Source of the DNA: Rodentibacter genomosp. 1 | Lineage (GTDB): Bacteria > Pseudomonadota > Gammaproteobacteria > Enterobacterales > Pasteurellaceae | Assembly (NCBI RefSeq): GCF_001999285.1 | Contig: NZ_MLHN01000022.1 | Location: forward strand, 1 to 49,934 | DNA: 49,934 bases | Direction of reading: 5' to 3' | Part shown: positions 27,227-36,072 of the stretch, in pieces | Layout of the letters: every line of letters starts with the position of its first letter | How positions within the stretch are numbered: the first letter of the stretch is position 1 | The notes under the pieces: model-generated | Seen by the model: only the letters and a program-made list of their open reading frames with translations | Database searches by the model: none | Told to the model about the DNA's origin: nothing | Made by a program: the position numbers and the translations under genes

Positions 27227-27915
27227 AATTAATGAAAAAACGCTTACGTCCGTGCTAAATGAGCTATTCCTATCGACGCTTATCAGTCAGTAGTCTGATT
27301 AATTTTTTATAATTCAGTCTTGAGGGAGGTTTTGGGTAATTCCACTTTTTCTAACCAAGTGGCTTTGTTTTTTTTGGCATTCGGGCTGATAGCGATGTGA
27401 GACATTTTGCTATTTCCTCGTTCTGACGTATGGGGCATGCATAGCTATGATAATAATCTCACTCATTCATCTTTCAGTATTCCGTCAAATTTATGTTTGT
27501 CAATTAGGTTATTTTATAACTGAAACGCTTGACACATTTAACACAGATTTCAAGTATGGTTAAAACTTTTTCATTTTTAGAGTAAAGTATCAATCATAGA
27601 TTAAAGGATTTAATAGGAAGAAAGACTTAGTTTACCGCCAAAAATACCTTGAAATGATATATCTATTTAAGTACCGGTTCTGATTTAATGGCAGTTTTAG
27701 AAGAAAGCATTTCTTTTATTGACTGAATAAATCAAAAAAACAAATAGCTTCAAGAGCAGGAAGAATTTATGTTCCATTTTCCCAAATGGGACGATAAGAA
27801 AAAGAAAAAAGCTATCTAAACCCAAATCTCGACAACATCCCTCTATAACTTACCTATTCCCCACCACCTTCGCATAAAAAATAAAGGGAGCAATTTCCCC
27901 TTATTTTTCATTTAG
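27227..27915. other. 690-bp low-content region
   Basis: No family-recognisable gene is seen. Two very short open frames have ribosome-binding sites: the 32-codon frame listed at 27307-27405 on the minus strand, and a 16-codon one at 27770 on the plus strand that ends in a run of lysines. The rest is AT-rich, lacks any USS and has stops in all frames. It may be decayed acquired DNA. Confidence 0.5.
27307..27405 (-). CDS. Possible small protein, 32 residues, unknown
   Basis: The frame starts MSHIAISPNAKKNKATWLEK and ends KTSLKTEL. GAGGA lies 11 bases before the ATG. It has no signal peptide or membrane helix and I recognise no family. It could be the stump of a longer lost gene. Its reality is uncertain. 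Confidence 0.2.
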   Translation of the reverse strand: MSHIAISPNAKKNKATWLEKVELPKTSLKTEL

Positions 27916-29460
27916 TTAAATAATCCCCAAACATTTTAAAGATGGTAATTGTTTTTCTAGAAACTCATTGTAGAGCGCTTTCATCATCGCCTTGCCTTCA
28001 CTATCATCCTGTAAGGTTTTCCCCTCTTTTGCCATAAATAACCCGTTAGACTTTAGTAAGTGCCAAGCAAAATCCAGTTGTTTATGCTTTGCAATACCTT
28101 CAATATGCGCCAGTAAAAACCAACGCTGTACCATATCAATATGATGTGCACCACCGGAAATAGGGCTAACAAGATAATTAATACTGAATTGTGAAGAACG
28201 TGATTGTTCTAATACGTAACGATTAAAAGCAATGCAATGTGGTTTAGCCTGTTCAATGGCTTGCTCTGATTGCACAACTACTAAGTTATTTTTTCCGGCA
28301 AGGATTGCCAAAGCATTAAAAATATCTGCTTCATTAAAACGCTCCTTTAGGGTTTCAACAATTTCTCTCACCAAATGAATCTTATGATCCTGTAAAATAT
28401 CTAATACAGGATTAAATAACTCTTCATTTAAATCAATATTTAAATGGCTTGAGGCTTTCATTTCAATTTGCTGACGGGGTGTATGTAGCAATACGCATAG
28501 TTTTTTCCACGACTCACTTTGTTCATAGCTGTTTAACCGACGTGCCCCCTTTACCCAAAAATCCTTGCGAAATTGTTTATTCAGGATAAAGTCCTTAACG
28601 GTTTGAGAAAAGGATAGATTGCTAAAACCCGCCATTAATTCGCGTTGTTCTTGATTGTATAGAGTCTCATTAAAATCGTCTAAATAATTACTGGAACAGG
28701 CAAAGGTTAGCTTAGCCTGCTCCAACCATTTTTGCATATCGGCAAAATACATGGGTTGCCAGTCTTTATTCAGATATTCATGAGCAATATAATTTGGATC
28801 TTTATCTTTCAAGTTTCCGAGACGAGATAATAGCTGCGGTGAACTTTGAGTAAGCGATGAACTCTGACCAAATACCTTCTCGACAAATTCCAAACTATCT
28901 TTGATATTTTGTTGGCGGCTATTAGCAGTAGAGGTCATCGTATTATGGTGTTCAAGCAATAAATGACGCAACGGTGAAGGCGCTGACCAACCCGGCAAGG
29001 TGTTATAACTGATATATAATATGCCGCCAACTTTTAATTTTCGACGAATAAAATCTACTACAATAGTACGATTTTCATCGGAAATCCAAGACCAGATACC
29101 GTGCAAGCCAATAAAATCAAATTCCGGTAAATCGTCACGTTGACAAAATTCATTAAAACCTTGGTCGGCAATTAAGGCGCCATTATTGGCTATATCTGAA
29201 AGATGACGGGCAAAATTCGCTTGGGAAGGATTAAAATCCGTAGCGTACCATTTGGCATAACCGGCGGTTGCATGTGCATTTACCGATACACCTTGACCGA
29301 ACCCCAGTTCACAAGCGTGATATTGTCTGCTTAGGATTGCTTCGGGTAATGCCAATCCTGCCATTAAAAAAGGGATAACGGCATTATTCGGATTAAGCTC
29401 CGAATAATAGCCAAACGTATAATTTATATCGCTAACATAGCCTTCTGACCAACTAGACAT
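27916..29460 (-). CDS. Class I methyltransferase with methyltransferase regulatory domain
   Basis: A 514-residue protein. Residues 1-230 are a SAM-dependent Rossmann fold: motif I CELGFGQGVSVN near residue 50, ATDFNPSQAN for the acidic loop, DFIGLHGIWSW and VGGILYISYNTLPGW. The middle carries the regulatory-domain pattern seen in PF10119-type proteins (LNKDWQPMYFADMQKWLEQAKLTFACSSNY). The C-terminal part is a helical domain of unknown role. The substrate is unknown. ATG at 29460 follows GGAG; the preceding TTG is less likely. It stands alone on the minus strand, in the longest USS-free stretch of the window (about 26.7-31.4 kb), which hints at later acquisition. Confidence 0.82.
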   Translation of the reverse strand: MSSWSEGYVSDINYTFGYYSELNPNNAVIPFLMAGLALPEAILSRQYHACELGFGQGVSVNAHATAGYAKWYATDFNPSQANFARHLSDIANNGALIADQGFNEFCQRDDLPEFDFIGLHGIWSWISDENRTIVVDFIRRKLKVGGILYISYNTLPGWSAPSPLRHLLLEHHNTMTSTANSRQQNIKDSLEFVEKVFGQSSSLTQSSPQLLSRLGNLKDKDPNYIAHEYLNKDWQPMYFADMQKWLEQAKLTFACSSNYLDDFNETLYNQEQRELMAGFSNLSFSQTVKDFILNKQFRKDFWVKGARRLNSYEQSESWKKLCVLLHTPRQQIEMKASSHLNIDLNEELFNPVLDILQDHKIHLVREIVETLKERFNEADIFNALAILAGKNNLVVVQSEQAIEQAKPHCIAFNRYVLEQSRSSQFSINYLVSPISGGAHHIDMVQRWFLLAHIEGIAKHKQLDFAWHLLKSNGLFMAKEGKTLQDDSEGKAMMKALYNEFLEKQLPSLKCLGII

Positions 29461-29516
29461 CAAATCTCCTAAATAAGTGCGAATAGCGTTAAATGATATT
29501 GTTCAATGCTGAATGT

Positions 29517-30359
29517 TTATCCTCGATGATCTGCCAACCATTGAACCATTCTTGGATCACGGTGGTTGAAAATGATCTCATCACTGTTGAGCGTAGCAAT
29601 TTGAGCGAAATCTTGCTCATCAAGGGTAAAATCAAAAATATTTCTGTTTTCAACCATCCGCTCAATTCTAACGGATTTTGGAATAATTGCTACGCCACGT
29701 TGATTAAGCCAACGTAATACGACTTGCGCGACTGATTTTCTGTGCTTTTGTGCTATACCGGTTAAAATCGGGTTGTTGAAAATCTCAAATTTTCCTTCAG
29801 CAAGTGGTGCCCATGCTTGTTGCACAATATCCAATGCCTTATGGAAAGCGATTTCATCTTCACGTTGATAGAACGGGTGAGTTTCAATTTGGTTGACTGC
29901 GGGTACGATTTTATGGCAAGTAATTAAGTCCATTAAACGATCCATATGGAAATTACTCACACCAATCGCTCGGGCTTTACCTACTTTGTATAAATCTTCC
30001 ATGGCACGCCATTGTTCATGCACATCGCCAAAAGGTTGATGCATTAAATAGAGATCTACATAGTCTAACCCTAGACGATTTAACGAATCCTCCAGGGCTT
30101 TTTGGGTATTTTCATAGCCATTTTCACGCTGAATCCAAAGTTTTGTCGTCACAAAAATTTCTTCACGGGGAATACCGCTTGCCTTAATCGCACTCCCTAC
30201 ACCGGCTTCGTTACCATAAACAGCGGCGGTATCAATTAAACGATAGCCGGTTTTTAATGCCGCTAATACGGCTTTTTCAGTGTCCTCATCGCTCACTTGA
30301 AAGACACCAAACCCCACCATTGGCATTTCAATGCCGTTATTTAATTTTACTGATTTCAT
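29517..30359 (-). CDS. Aldo/keto reductase (DkgA/DkgB-like)
   Basis: A 280-residue cytoplasmic NADPH-dependent reductase of the AKR5 type (2,5-diketo-D-gluconate reductase-like). It starts with LNNGIEMPMVGFGVFQV. The tetrad is Asp and Tyr in LIDTAAVYGNEAGVG, Lys in VTTKLWIQ, His in LYLMHQPFGD. The NADPH loop is AIIPKSVRIERM. No signal peptide. It is divergent from the LysR gene at 30475, and its promoter carries the operator shared with two genes 10 kb away. Such enzymes reduce reactive aldehydes and ketones; the real substrate is unknown. Confidence 0.9.
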   Translation of the reverse strand: MKSVKLNNGIEMPMVGFGVFQVSDEDTEKAVLAALKTGYRLIDTAAVYGNEAGVGSAIKASGIPREEIFVTTKLWIQRENGYENTQKALEDSLNRLGLDYVDLYLMHQPFGDVHEQWRAMEDLYKVGKARAIGVSNFHMDRLMDLITCHKIVPAVNQIETHPFYQREDEIAFHKALDIVQQAWAPLAEGKFEIFNNPILTGIAQKHRKSVAQVVLRWLNQRGVAIIPKSVRIERMVENRNIFDFTLDEQDFAQIATLNSDEIIFNHRDPRMVQWLADHRG

Positions 30360-30389
30360 TTTGCTCTCCTATTTGATTTGAATAAATTT

Positions 30390-30455
30390 ATTATAGCGAG
30401 CAAAGATGGCTTTGATTAGCAAGGTATTTTTTGATAGCCTTTTGAATTAAATTCA
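30390..30455 (-). promoter_or_regulatory. LysR-regulon promoter 3, between aldo/keto reductase and LysR gene
   Basis: Towards the reductase: operator core TGAATTTAATTCA (30455-30443), part of a 15-bp near-perfect palindrome TTGAATTTAATTCAA, then 23 bp, -35 CTAATC (30419-30414), 18 bp, -10 TATAAT (30395-30390). The operator lies 20 bp before the LysR start codon, so the same site probably also autoregulates the LysR gene. Confidence 0.82.
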
Positions 30456-30474
30456 ACAATCAACAGGATTTAAG

Positions 30475-31365
30475 ATGATTGAAAATATGAATGAATTACG
30501 CAACTTTATTATTGTCGCACAAGTAGGCAGCTTTACCAAAGCCGCAGCACGTTTAGGCGTATCGACTTCAGCATTAAGCCATTCCATGCGTAAACTGGAA
30601 GACCAGCTAAAAATCAAACTATTTAACCGCACCACCCGAAGCGTAGCCACCACAGAGGCAGGCGAGCAACTTTTCAAAAAACTGTTCCCTCTATTTGAAA
30701 GTATTGAAGACAATGTGAATGCCTTGAGCATTTTTCGTGATACTTTAAACGGTACATTGAGAATCAATGGGGCGGATCACGCTTTTTTATATGCCATTTG
30801 GGATAAATTATTGATATTCATGAAAAAATATCCTGAAGTAAAATTAGAACTTACCAGCGATATGAAATTTGCCGATATTGTTGCCGGTCGTTTTGATGCC
30901 GGCATTCGTTTGGGTAAAGAAGTGGATCAAGATATGATTGCTGTTCGTATTTCTGATGATATGCAAATGACTCTGGTGGCAAGCCCACAATACCTAGAGA
31001 AATACGGCATACCAAAACACATTAATGATTTACCCCAACACCAATGTTTGTGCGTAAGAATGCCTACCTCTGAGGGGTTATTCGTTTGGGAATTTCGCCA
31101 CCCCAAAACGAAAGAATTAATTAAATTTACCCCATCGGGTAAATTGATTGTCAATAACAATTTCTTAGTCAAAAAAGCCTGCCTATCCCATTTAGGCCTA
31201 GCCTTGATTCCGAAAGACAGAGTCTCAGAAGAATTAGAAAATGGCGAGCTCGTTGAGGTCTTATCCAACTATGCCCTCAACTATGAGGGGTATCATCTTT
31301 ATTATCCTAATCGCCGCCAAAACGCTCCCCTATTTAAAGCCTTGGTGGAAGAATTAAAAGCCTAA
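30475..31365 (+). CDS. LysR-type transcriptional regulator
   Basis: A 296-residue LTTR. The winged HTH is at residues 5-65 (LRNFIIVAQVGSFTKAAARLGVSTSALSHSMRKLE, then LFNRTTRSVATTEAG). The effector domain has DAGIRLG and LVASPQYLEKYG, close to the CrgA/DsdC-like group. AGGA lies six bases before the ATG at 30475, which is preferred to the internal ATG at 30487. It is divergent from the aldo/keto reductase and shares its operator. Matching operators at 18.8 and 20.2 kb, and probably at 13.8 kb, suggest it also controls a Tat-like reductase, a YdcZ transporter and a lipoprotein hydrolase. The inducer is unknown. Confidence 0.9.
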   Translation: MIENMNELRNFIIVAQVGSFTKAAARLGVSTSALSHSMRKLEDQLKIKLFNRTTRSVATTEAGEQLFKKLFPLFESIEDNVNALSIFRDTLNGTLRINGADHAFLYAIWDKLLIFMKKYPEVKLELTSDMKFADIVAGRFDAGIRLGKEVDQDMIAVRISDDMQMTLVASPQYLEKYGIPKHINDLPQHQCLCVRMPTSEGLFVWEFRHPKTKELIKFTPSGKLIVNNNFLVKKACLSHLGLALIPKDRVSEELENGELVEVLSNYALNYEGYHLYYPNRRQNAPLFKALVEELKA

Positions 31366-31373
31366 ATAAATGC

Positions 31374-31415
31374 CAAAAAATAACCGCACTTTGAGCCAAA
31401 AACTAAAGTGCGGTT
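31374..31415 (-). terminator. Inverted USS pair, terminator of slyD
   Basis: AACCGCACTTT (31382-31392) and AAAGTGCGGTT (31405-31415) form a perfect 11-bp stem. On the minus strand it is followed by ATTTTTTGG, giving a standard intrinsic terminator after slyD; it also lies just past the convergent LysR gene. Confidence 0.82.
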
Positions 31416-31484
31416 AAATTTGAGTAACTTTTATTGAATAATACTTTATCTAAGCACTCACTCTTTCTCTTTCAAAGTAAAGAA

Positions 31485-32108
31485 TTAATGACCACCGCAG
31501 CCACAACCGCCATGTCCGTGATGATCGTGCTTATGACCACCGCCACAGCAACCACCGTGTCCATGATCGTGGTCATGATGGTGATGATGGCCACCGCAAC
31601 CACAGCCATGCCCCTCTTCATCGCTATCATGATGATGGCCGTGAGCACCGTGAACGTGACCGTGCGCAATTTCTTCCAATGTGGCTTCACGTGTGCTAAC
31701 AACTTCAACGGTGAAATGTAATTCTTGACCGGCTAACATATGGTTACCGTCCACCACCACTTCATCGCCGTCAACTTCGGTAATCACCACTGGAACAGGC
31801 CCAATATCCGTATCAGCTAAGAAACGCATTCCCACCACTAACTCATCGACACCTTGGAAAACATCTTTCGGTACGCGTTGAACCATATTTTCATTGTATT
31901 CGCCGTAGCCTTCTTCCGGTTGAACACGAACTTCAAATTTATCGCCTACCGCTTTGCCCTCTAGGGCTTTTTCTAGACCAATCACTAAGTTATTGTGACC
32001 TTGCAAATATTCTAATGGTTGATTTGCCGGTGCTTCATCTACTAACACACCATCTTGGGTACGGACTTGGTAAGCAATGCTCACCACCACGTTTTTTGCT
32101 ACATTCAT
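31485..32108 (-). CDS. slyD: SlyD FKBP-type prolyl isomerase and metallochaperone
   Basis: A 207-residue peptidyl-prolyl cis-trans isomerase and chaperone. The FKBP domain (VVVSIAYQVRTQDGVLVDEA, LEYLQGHNNLVIGLEKALEG) is interrupted by the insert-in-flap domain (about 70-130). From about residue 150 the tail is extremely rich in His, Cys, Asp and Gly (runs such as HHHHHDHDHGHGG and several CGCGG units), a nickel/zinc-binding tail used in hydrogenase and urease maturation in other bacteria. The repetitive GGT/CAT-rich tail DNA produces long open frames in other phases that are not genes. A terminator made of two inverted USS follows. Confidence 0.95.
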   Translation of the reverse strand: MNVAKNVVVSIAYQVRTQDGVLVDEAPANQPLEYLQGHNNLVIGLEKALEGKAVGDKFEVRVQPEEGYGEYNENMVQRVPKDVFQGVDELVVGMRFLADTDIGPVPVVITEVDGDEVVVDGNHMLAGQELHFTVEVVSTREATLEEIAHGHVHGAHGHHHDSDEEGHGCGCGGHHHHHDHDHGHGGCCGGGHKHDHHGHGGCGCGGH

Positions 32109-32172
32109 GAGGTTTCCTTATTGTTTGAAAATCGTAGTCATTGTATAGAAGAAAAAATAATTGTATAGAAAA

Positions 32173-32892
32173 TTAATCCTTAAGCAATTCAATTCGTGCA
32201 TTTGCACGTACTCTCACTGTTTCCTTTCCATTCTCTAAAAAGGCATTATCTGCTGTCGATTCCGCAGATAACATCGCCACTTTTGCCGCACGAGGCGAAG
32301 CATAAGCCCGAATTGGTGCCAATTCATTTGCCGATGAAATCTCTAAATCAAGAATTCGGTAGTTTTTCATCTGTAATGAATGCTGAATTAAGGTGGCTTT
32401 ATTTTTGAATTTTTCAATAGCGGCTTGAGTTAATTCATTTTCAACACCCATTAATTTCTCAGAGGATAATGTCGCATTCACATCTTCCACAGCAAGAACA
32501 CCATCAAGTGAAGTCATCACGTTGGATAAGGCTTGAAAATCTTTACTTTCCAGCACTAAGGTTGCCCGTGTAATCCAACCATTCTTTTTCCCGTCTTCCG
32601 CATAGCGAACGGAGGTATGACGGGAATTGCCTTTAATTTCAATCGCACTTTGCCCTTTGACAATGCCCACTGCTTTATTTAAACGCTCTGAAATCGTTTG
32701 GTTTAAATCCGATAAATTTTTTCCCTCTACTTGGTAGAACAAACGGACACTTAATAGATCTCGCTCAATGTTTTTTTCGACTTCTGTACTAAATGACACA
32801 ATATTGGTTTGCGGAGGCAAAACATTTTCCGCCAAAACAGAGGCGCTAAAGGGGAGGGCAAATAGGGCGAGACCGAAGGCTTTTAATTTCAT
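32173..32892 (-). CDS. SIMPL-domain (DUF541) periplasmic protein
   Basis: A 239-residue exported protein with signal peptide MKLKAFGLALFALPFSASVLA-E, then a SIMPL/DUF541 domain (IVSFSTEVEKNIERDLLSVRLFYQVEG, EDVNATLSSEKLMGVENELTQAAIEKFK, ANARIELL). E. coli YggE is a relative linked to oxidative stress tolerance; the biochemical role is unknown. The start at 32892 is set by GGAG seven bases upstream. It is flanked by the rraB terminator upstream and slyD downstream on the same strand (64-bp gap). Confidence 0.88.
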   Translation of the reverse strand: MKLKAFGLALFALPFSASVLAENVLPPQTNIVSFSTEVEKNIERDLLSVRLFYQVEGKNLSDLNQTISERLNKAVGIVKGQSAIEIKGNSRHTSVRYAEDGKKNGWITRATLVLESKDFQALSNVMTSLDGVLAVEDVNATLSSEKLMGVENELTQAAIEKFKNKATLIQHSLQMKNYRILDLEISSANELAPIRAYASPRAAKVAMLSAESTADNAFLENGKETVRVRANARIELLKD

Positions 32893-32902
32893 AAATTTCT
32901 CC

Positions 32903-32933
32903 AAAAAATGACCGCACTTTATTTATGCGGTCA
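32903..32933 (-). terminator. Terminator of rraB built on a USS
   Basis: TGACCGCA (32909-32916) pairs with TGCGGTCA (32926-32933) and is followed on the minus strand by six T. One arm is part of a full USS. It lies 10 bp after the rraB stop. Confidence 0.82.
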
Positions 32934-32943
32934 GCTCAGTAAA

Positions 32944-33366
32944 TTAGTGTAAACGTGGGTCTTCGACCTCGTCTTCATCAAAAAATTCACCATCATTGCC
33001 GTATTCATCTTCATCGGCGTTCGGGTCTTCAAAGTAGGTTCCCCAACCATCATAAATCCCTTTATGCTTTTCAATTAAGGGCAAAATTTCTTTTTGCTGG
33101 GCATCAATAATTTCCGCTTTTAATTCCACTTCGCTGATGATGTCAAAACAGAAAATAGCTTTCCCATTATCATCTTCAAATTCTTCCGCCTCGGATACTT
33201 CATAGCCGGCTTTGAACGCATCCACGGCAATTTTTTCTAACAAATCAAAATCATGATGTGCGATGTGATGTTCAATAATATAAAGAGCGGAAGGATCGCT
33301 GCCGTCATTTAATAAATCGGTAATAATTTCGCGGGTTTCCTCTTGAAGTGCGACAAAATCAGTCAT
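32944..33366 (-). CDS. rraB: RraB, regulator of RNase E activity
   Basis: A 140-residue acidic protein that binds RNase E and inhibits it. It aligns with E. coli RraB through EETREIITDLLNDGSDPSALY, IEHHIAHHDFDLLEKIAVDAFKAGYEV, YDGWGTYFEDPN and an acidic C-terminus. The start at 33366 (MTDFVALQEE) follows AAGGA; longer in-frame starts are not supported by the family. It is divergent from truD with a 121-bp gap that contains a USS. Confidence 0.94.
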   Translation of the reverse strand: MTDFVALQEETREIITDLLNDGSDPSALYIIEHHIAHHDFDLLEKIAVDAFKAGYEVSEAEEFEDDNGKAIFCFDIISEVELKAEIIDAQQKEILPLIEKHKGIYDGWGTYFEDPNADEDEYGNDGEFFDEDEVEDPRLH

Positions 33367-33487
33367 AGTCAATTCCTTAGTTGGCGTGAAAAGTGCGGTT
33401 ATTTTAGTGGATAAATCCACAAAAGTCGCATAAAATCTCGCAGACAAAACAAAGTCTCTACATACTCTAACAATACATATCAAAATC

Positions 33488-34507
33488 ATGCTTGAACAAC
33501 TCCCTTACCTCACCTTAAAAACGCCGCTAAAATCCACCGCACTTTTAAAGCAAGAATGTGCCGATTTTATGGTGATTGAAGATCTTGGCTATAAAATGTC
33601 GGGGGAGGGGGAATTTGTCGCATTAAAAATACGAAAAACCGGTTGTAACACCCTATTTGTCGGCGAAAAACTGGCAAAATTTGCCGGCGTATCGGAACGC
33701 AATATGGGCTATGCCGGTTTGAAAGATCGTCAAGCGATAACGGAACAATGGTTCTGCCTACAAATGCCCGGGCAGGAAACGCCGGATTTCACGCAATTTG
33801 AATTGGAAGGCGTAGAAATTTTAGAGGTTACCCGCCATCATCGCAAAATTCGCACGGGAAGTTTACAAGGCAATCATTTTGAAATTTTGCTGCGTGAGGC
33901 ACAGGAAAGCGATGAATTAAACGCTCGGTTAAATTTTGTCTCAAATTTTGGTTTTCCTAATTACTTTACGGAACAACGCTTTGGGCGTGACGGTCATAAT
34001 CTCACACAAGCACTACGTTGGGCGCAAGGCGAAATTAAGGTGAAAGATCGCAAAAAACGTAGCTTTTACCTCTCTGCCGCACGGAGTGAGATTTTCAATT
34101 TAGTGGTAGCGGCACGTATTGAACGGGGGATTGCCCAACAAATTTTGCCGAATGATATTGTGCAATTAAATGGTTCACACAGTTGGTTTAAAGTGGATGA
34201 GTCGGAAGATTTAGCAGCATTACAAGTGCGGTTAGATTCACGAGATATTTTACTCACCGCGCCGTTAATCGGGGAAGAAAATCTTATTGCGTCAGATATT
34301 GAAAATGCCATTGTGGCACAACATAATGCCTTTTCACCTTTGATGAAACAAGAAAAAATGAAAGCGGCGCGCCGTCCACTATTAATGCGGGCACAGGATT
34401 TCCAATGGCAGTTTGTTGAGGAAGGATTAAAACTCGCTTTTTATTTGCCGTCGGGCAGCTATGCCACGGCACTTATTCGAGAATTAGTGAATTATAAGGA
34501 AGCATAA
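33488..34507 (+). CDS. truD: tRNA pseudouridine(13) synthase
   Basis: Converts U13 of tRNA-Glu to pseudouridine. The 339 residues are standard. Family motifs are [36 protein letters not shown] (catalytic Asp in GLKDR), [14 protein letters not shown] and the C-terminal [21 protein letters not shown]. Its stop overlaps the surE ATG by one base (TAATG). truD-surE is a conserved gammaproteobacterial pair. A USS lies in the gene at about 34226. Confidence 0.97.
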   Translation: MLEQLPYLTLKTPLKSTALLKQECADFMVIEDLGYKMSGEGEFVALKIRKTGCNTLFVGEKLAKFAGVSERNMGYAGLKDRQAITEQWFCLQMPGQETPDFTQFELEGVEILEVTRHHRKIRTGSLQGNHFEILLREAQESDELNARLNFVSNFGFPNYFTEQRFGRDGHNLTQALRWAQGEIKVKDRKKRSFYLSAARSEIFNLVVAARIERGIAQQILPNDIVQLNGSHSWFKVDESEDLAALQVRLDSRDILLTAPLIGEENLIASDIENAIVAQHNAFSPLMKQEKMKAARRPLLMRAQDFQWQFVEEGLKLAFYLPSGSYATALIRELVNYKEA

Positions 34508-35247
34508 TGCGAATTTTATTAAGTAATGATGATGGTTTTCACGCAGAAGGCATTCAAGTTTTAGCGGCGGAATTACGCAAATTTGCTGATGTGGTGATCG
34601 TTGCACCGGATCGCAATCGAAGTGCGGCATCCAGTGCATTAACTTTGGTTGAGCCGTTACGTCCCCGCCATTTAGATAACGGTGATTATTGTCTTAACGG
34701 GACACCGGCAGATTGTGTACATTTAGCATTAAATGGTTTTTTATCCGGTCAAGTGGATTTGGTGGTGTCGGGTATTAATGCCGGTTGCAATATGGGCGAT
34801 GACACGATTTATTCCGGCACAGTGGCGGCAGCATTAGAAGGGCGTCATTTGGGGCTGCCTTCCATTGCCGTTTCCTTAGATGGTCGCCAACATTATGAAA
34901 CGGCGGCTCGGGTGGTGGCGGATTTAATTCCAAAATTGCATAGCCAGTTATTAAATTCCCGTGAAATTATTAATATTAATGTGCCGGATTTGCCTTATGA
35001 CGCACTCAAAGGCTATAAAGTTTGCCATTTGGGTTATCGCACTTCTGCAGCAGAAGTCATTAAGCAAGAAGATCCCCGTGGTGAAACCATCTATTGGATT
35101 GGCCCTGCCGGTTTACCGGAAAATGAACAAGAGGGAACGGATTTCCATGCGGTAAAAAACGGTTATGTTTCGATTACGCCTATTCAAGCCGATATGACAG
35201 CCCACCATTCAATTCAGGCTTTACAAGATTGGCTGGAACGTGAATAA
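34507..35247 (+). CDS. surE: 5'/3'-nucleotidase SurE
   Basis: A metal-dependent nucleotidase and exopolyphosphatase of stationary-phase survival. The N-terminal metal site is [19 protein letters not shown] (Asp8, Asp9), with Ser/Asn ligands in [13 protein letters not shown] and [25 protein letters not shown]. The 246 residues are full length. It is translationally coupled to truD. In enterobacteria pcm lies between surE and nlpD; here yqaA and a small lipoprotein gene take that place. Confidence 0.97.
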   Translation: MRILLSNDDGFHAEGIQVLAAELRKFADVVIVAPDRNRSAASSALTLVEPLRPRHLDNGDYCLNGTPADCVHLALNGFLSGQVDLVVSGINAGCNMGDDTIYSGTVAAALEGRHLGLPSIAVSLDGRQHYETAARVVADLIPKLHSQLLNSREIININVPDLPYDALKGYKVCHLGYRTSAAEVIKQEDPRGETIYWIGPAGLPENEQEGTDFHAVKNGYVSITPIQADMTAHHSIQALQDWLERE

Positions 35248-35286
35248 TGCGACGTTTTAACCTAACGGTAACAAAGGGTAAATAGA

Positions 35287-35862
35287 ATGAATATTTTTGG
35301 GGCAATGTACGATAAAACTATGGAATGGTCAAAACATCGTTTTGCCACATTTTGGCTGTCTTTTGTGAGTTTTATTGAAGCAATCTTTTTCCCGATTCCG
35401 CCGGATGTGATGTTGATTCCCATGTCGATGTCGAAACCCCAAAGTGCGGTCAAATTTGCCCTTTATACGGCAATCGCTTCCGTTCTCGGCGGTATGGTGG
35501 GTTATGCTATTGGTTATTTTGCTACGGACTGGGTTCAGGGGATCGTGCAACAATGGGGCTATGGCGAGCATTGGGCAACGGCAATGACGTGGTTTGAGCG
35601 ATGGGGCGTACTGGTTGTTTTTGTTGCCGGTTTCAGCCCGATTCCTTATAAAGTATTTACGATTTGTGCCGGCGTGATGCAAATGGCATTTTTCCCATTT
35701 GTATTGACCGCATTTATTTCCCGTGCAGCGCGTTTCTTGCTTGTCGCAAAATTAGCGGCATGGGGCGGAGAAAAATTTGCAGCAAAATTACGTCAATCCA
35801 TTGAAATTATTGGCTGGTCAGTTGTTGTTCTTGCTGTCGCCGCCTACTTTATTTTGAAATAA
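35287..35862 (+). CDS. yqaA: YqaA-family (DedA-like/VTT) membrane protein
   Basis: A 191-residue inner-membrane protein of the SNARE-associated/VTT group. It has 4-5 hydrophobic segments and the motifs EAIFFPIPPDVMLIP and FAGFSPIPYKVFTICAGV-like (read here as VAGFSPIPYKVFTICAGV) and SRAARF. DedA-related proteins move lipids or related substrates across the membrane; YqaA itself has no assigned role. It lies 39 bp after surE and 11 bp before a small lipoprotein gene, in one probable operon. A USS lies in the gene. Confidence 0.9.
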   Translation: MNIFGAMYDKTMEWSKHRFATFWLSFVSFIEAIFFPIPPDVMLIPMSMSKPQSAVKFALYTAIASVLGGMVGYAIGYFATDWVQGIVQQWGYGEHWATAMTWFERWGVLVVFVAGFSPIPYKVFTICAGVMQMAFFPFVLTAFISRAARFLLVAKLAAWGGEKFAAKLRQSIEIIGWSVVVLAVAAYFILK

Positions 35863-35873
35863 TAGGATATGTT

Positions 35874-36059
35874 ATGAATAAATATTTATTTGCGTTGTCT
35901 ATAGCTTTCGTTTTATCGGCTTGTTCTTCACCACCACCGAAAGATCCAGATGCCTTACCGAATGGTATTATGCAACCGGTTGAAGGAACCGGTGCCGTTG
36001 CAGGTGGAAGTTTTATGCCGGAAATAGAACAGCAAACTATGCCAAATACAATGAAATAA
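35874..36059 (+). CDS. Small lipoprotein, paralogue of the NlpD N-terminus
   Basis: A 61-residue lipoprotein (lipobox LSAC, Cys17). Its mature part, including LPNGIMQPVEGTG and FMPEIEQQTMPNTM, matches the corresponding N-terminal segment of the next gene, nlpD (LSPGIMQPIDNN, WQPEIQQNTMPNSM). It is therefore a tandem partial paralogue lacking the LysM and LytM domains. AGGA lies eight bases before the ATG; nlpD follows after 13 bp. The function is unknown; it could share an outer-membrane partner with NlpD. Confidence 0.8.
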   Translation: MNKYLFALSIAFVLSACSSPPPKDPDALPNGIMQPVEGTGAVAGGSFMPEIEQQTMPNTMK

Positions 36060-36072
36060 GAAGGAAAAATAA

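Noticed and set aside
27592-27820. Transposase or other mobile-element remnant
   Set aside because: Fragments such as SIKEMLSSKTAIKSEPVLK can be read on the minus strand, but nothing matches a family I know and no inverted repeats flank it.
31434-31721. Open frames opposite and in other phases of the slyD tail
   Set aside because: They arise from the GGT/CAT-rich codons of the His/Cys/Gly tail and show low-complexity products with no ribosome site. slyD itself explains the region.
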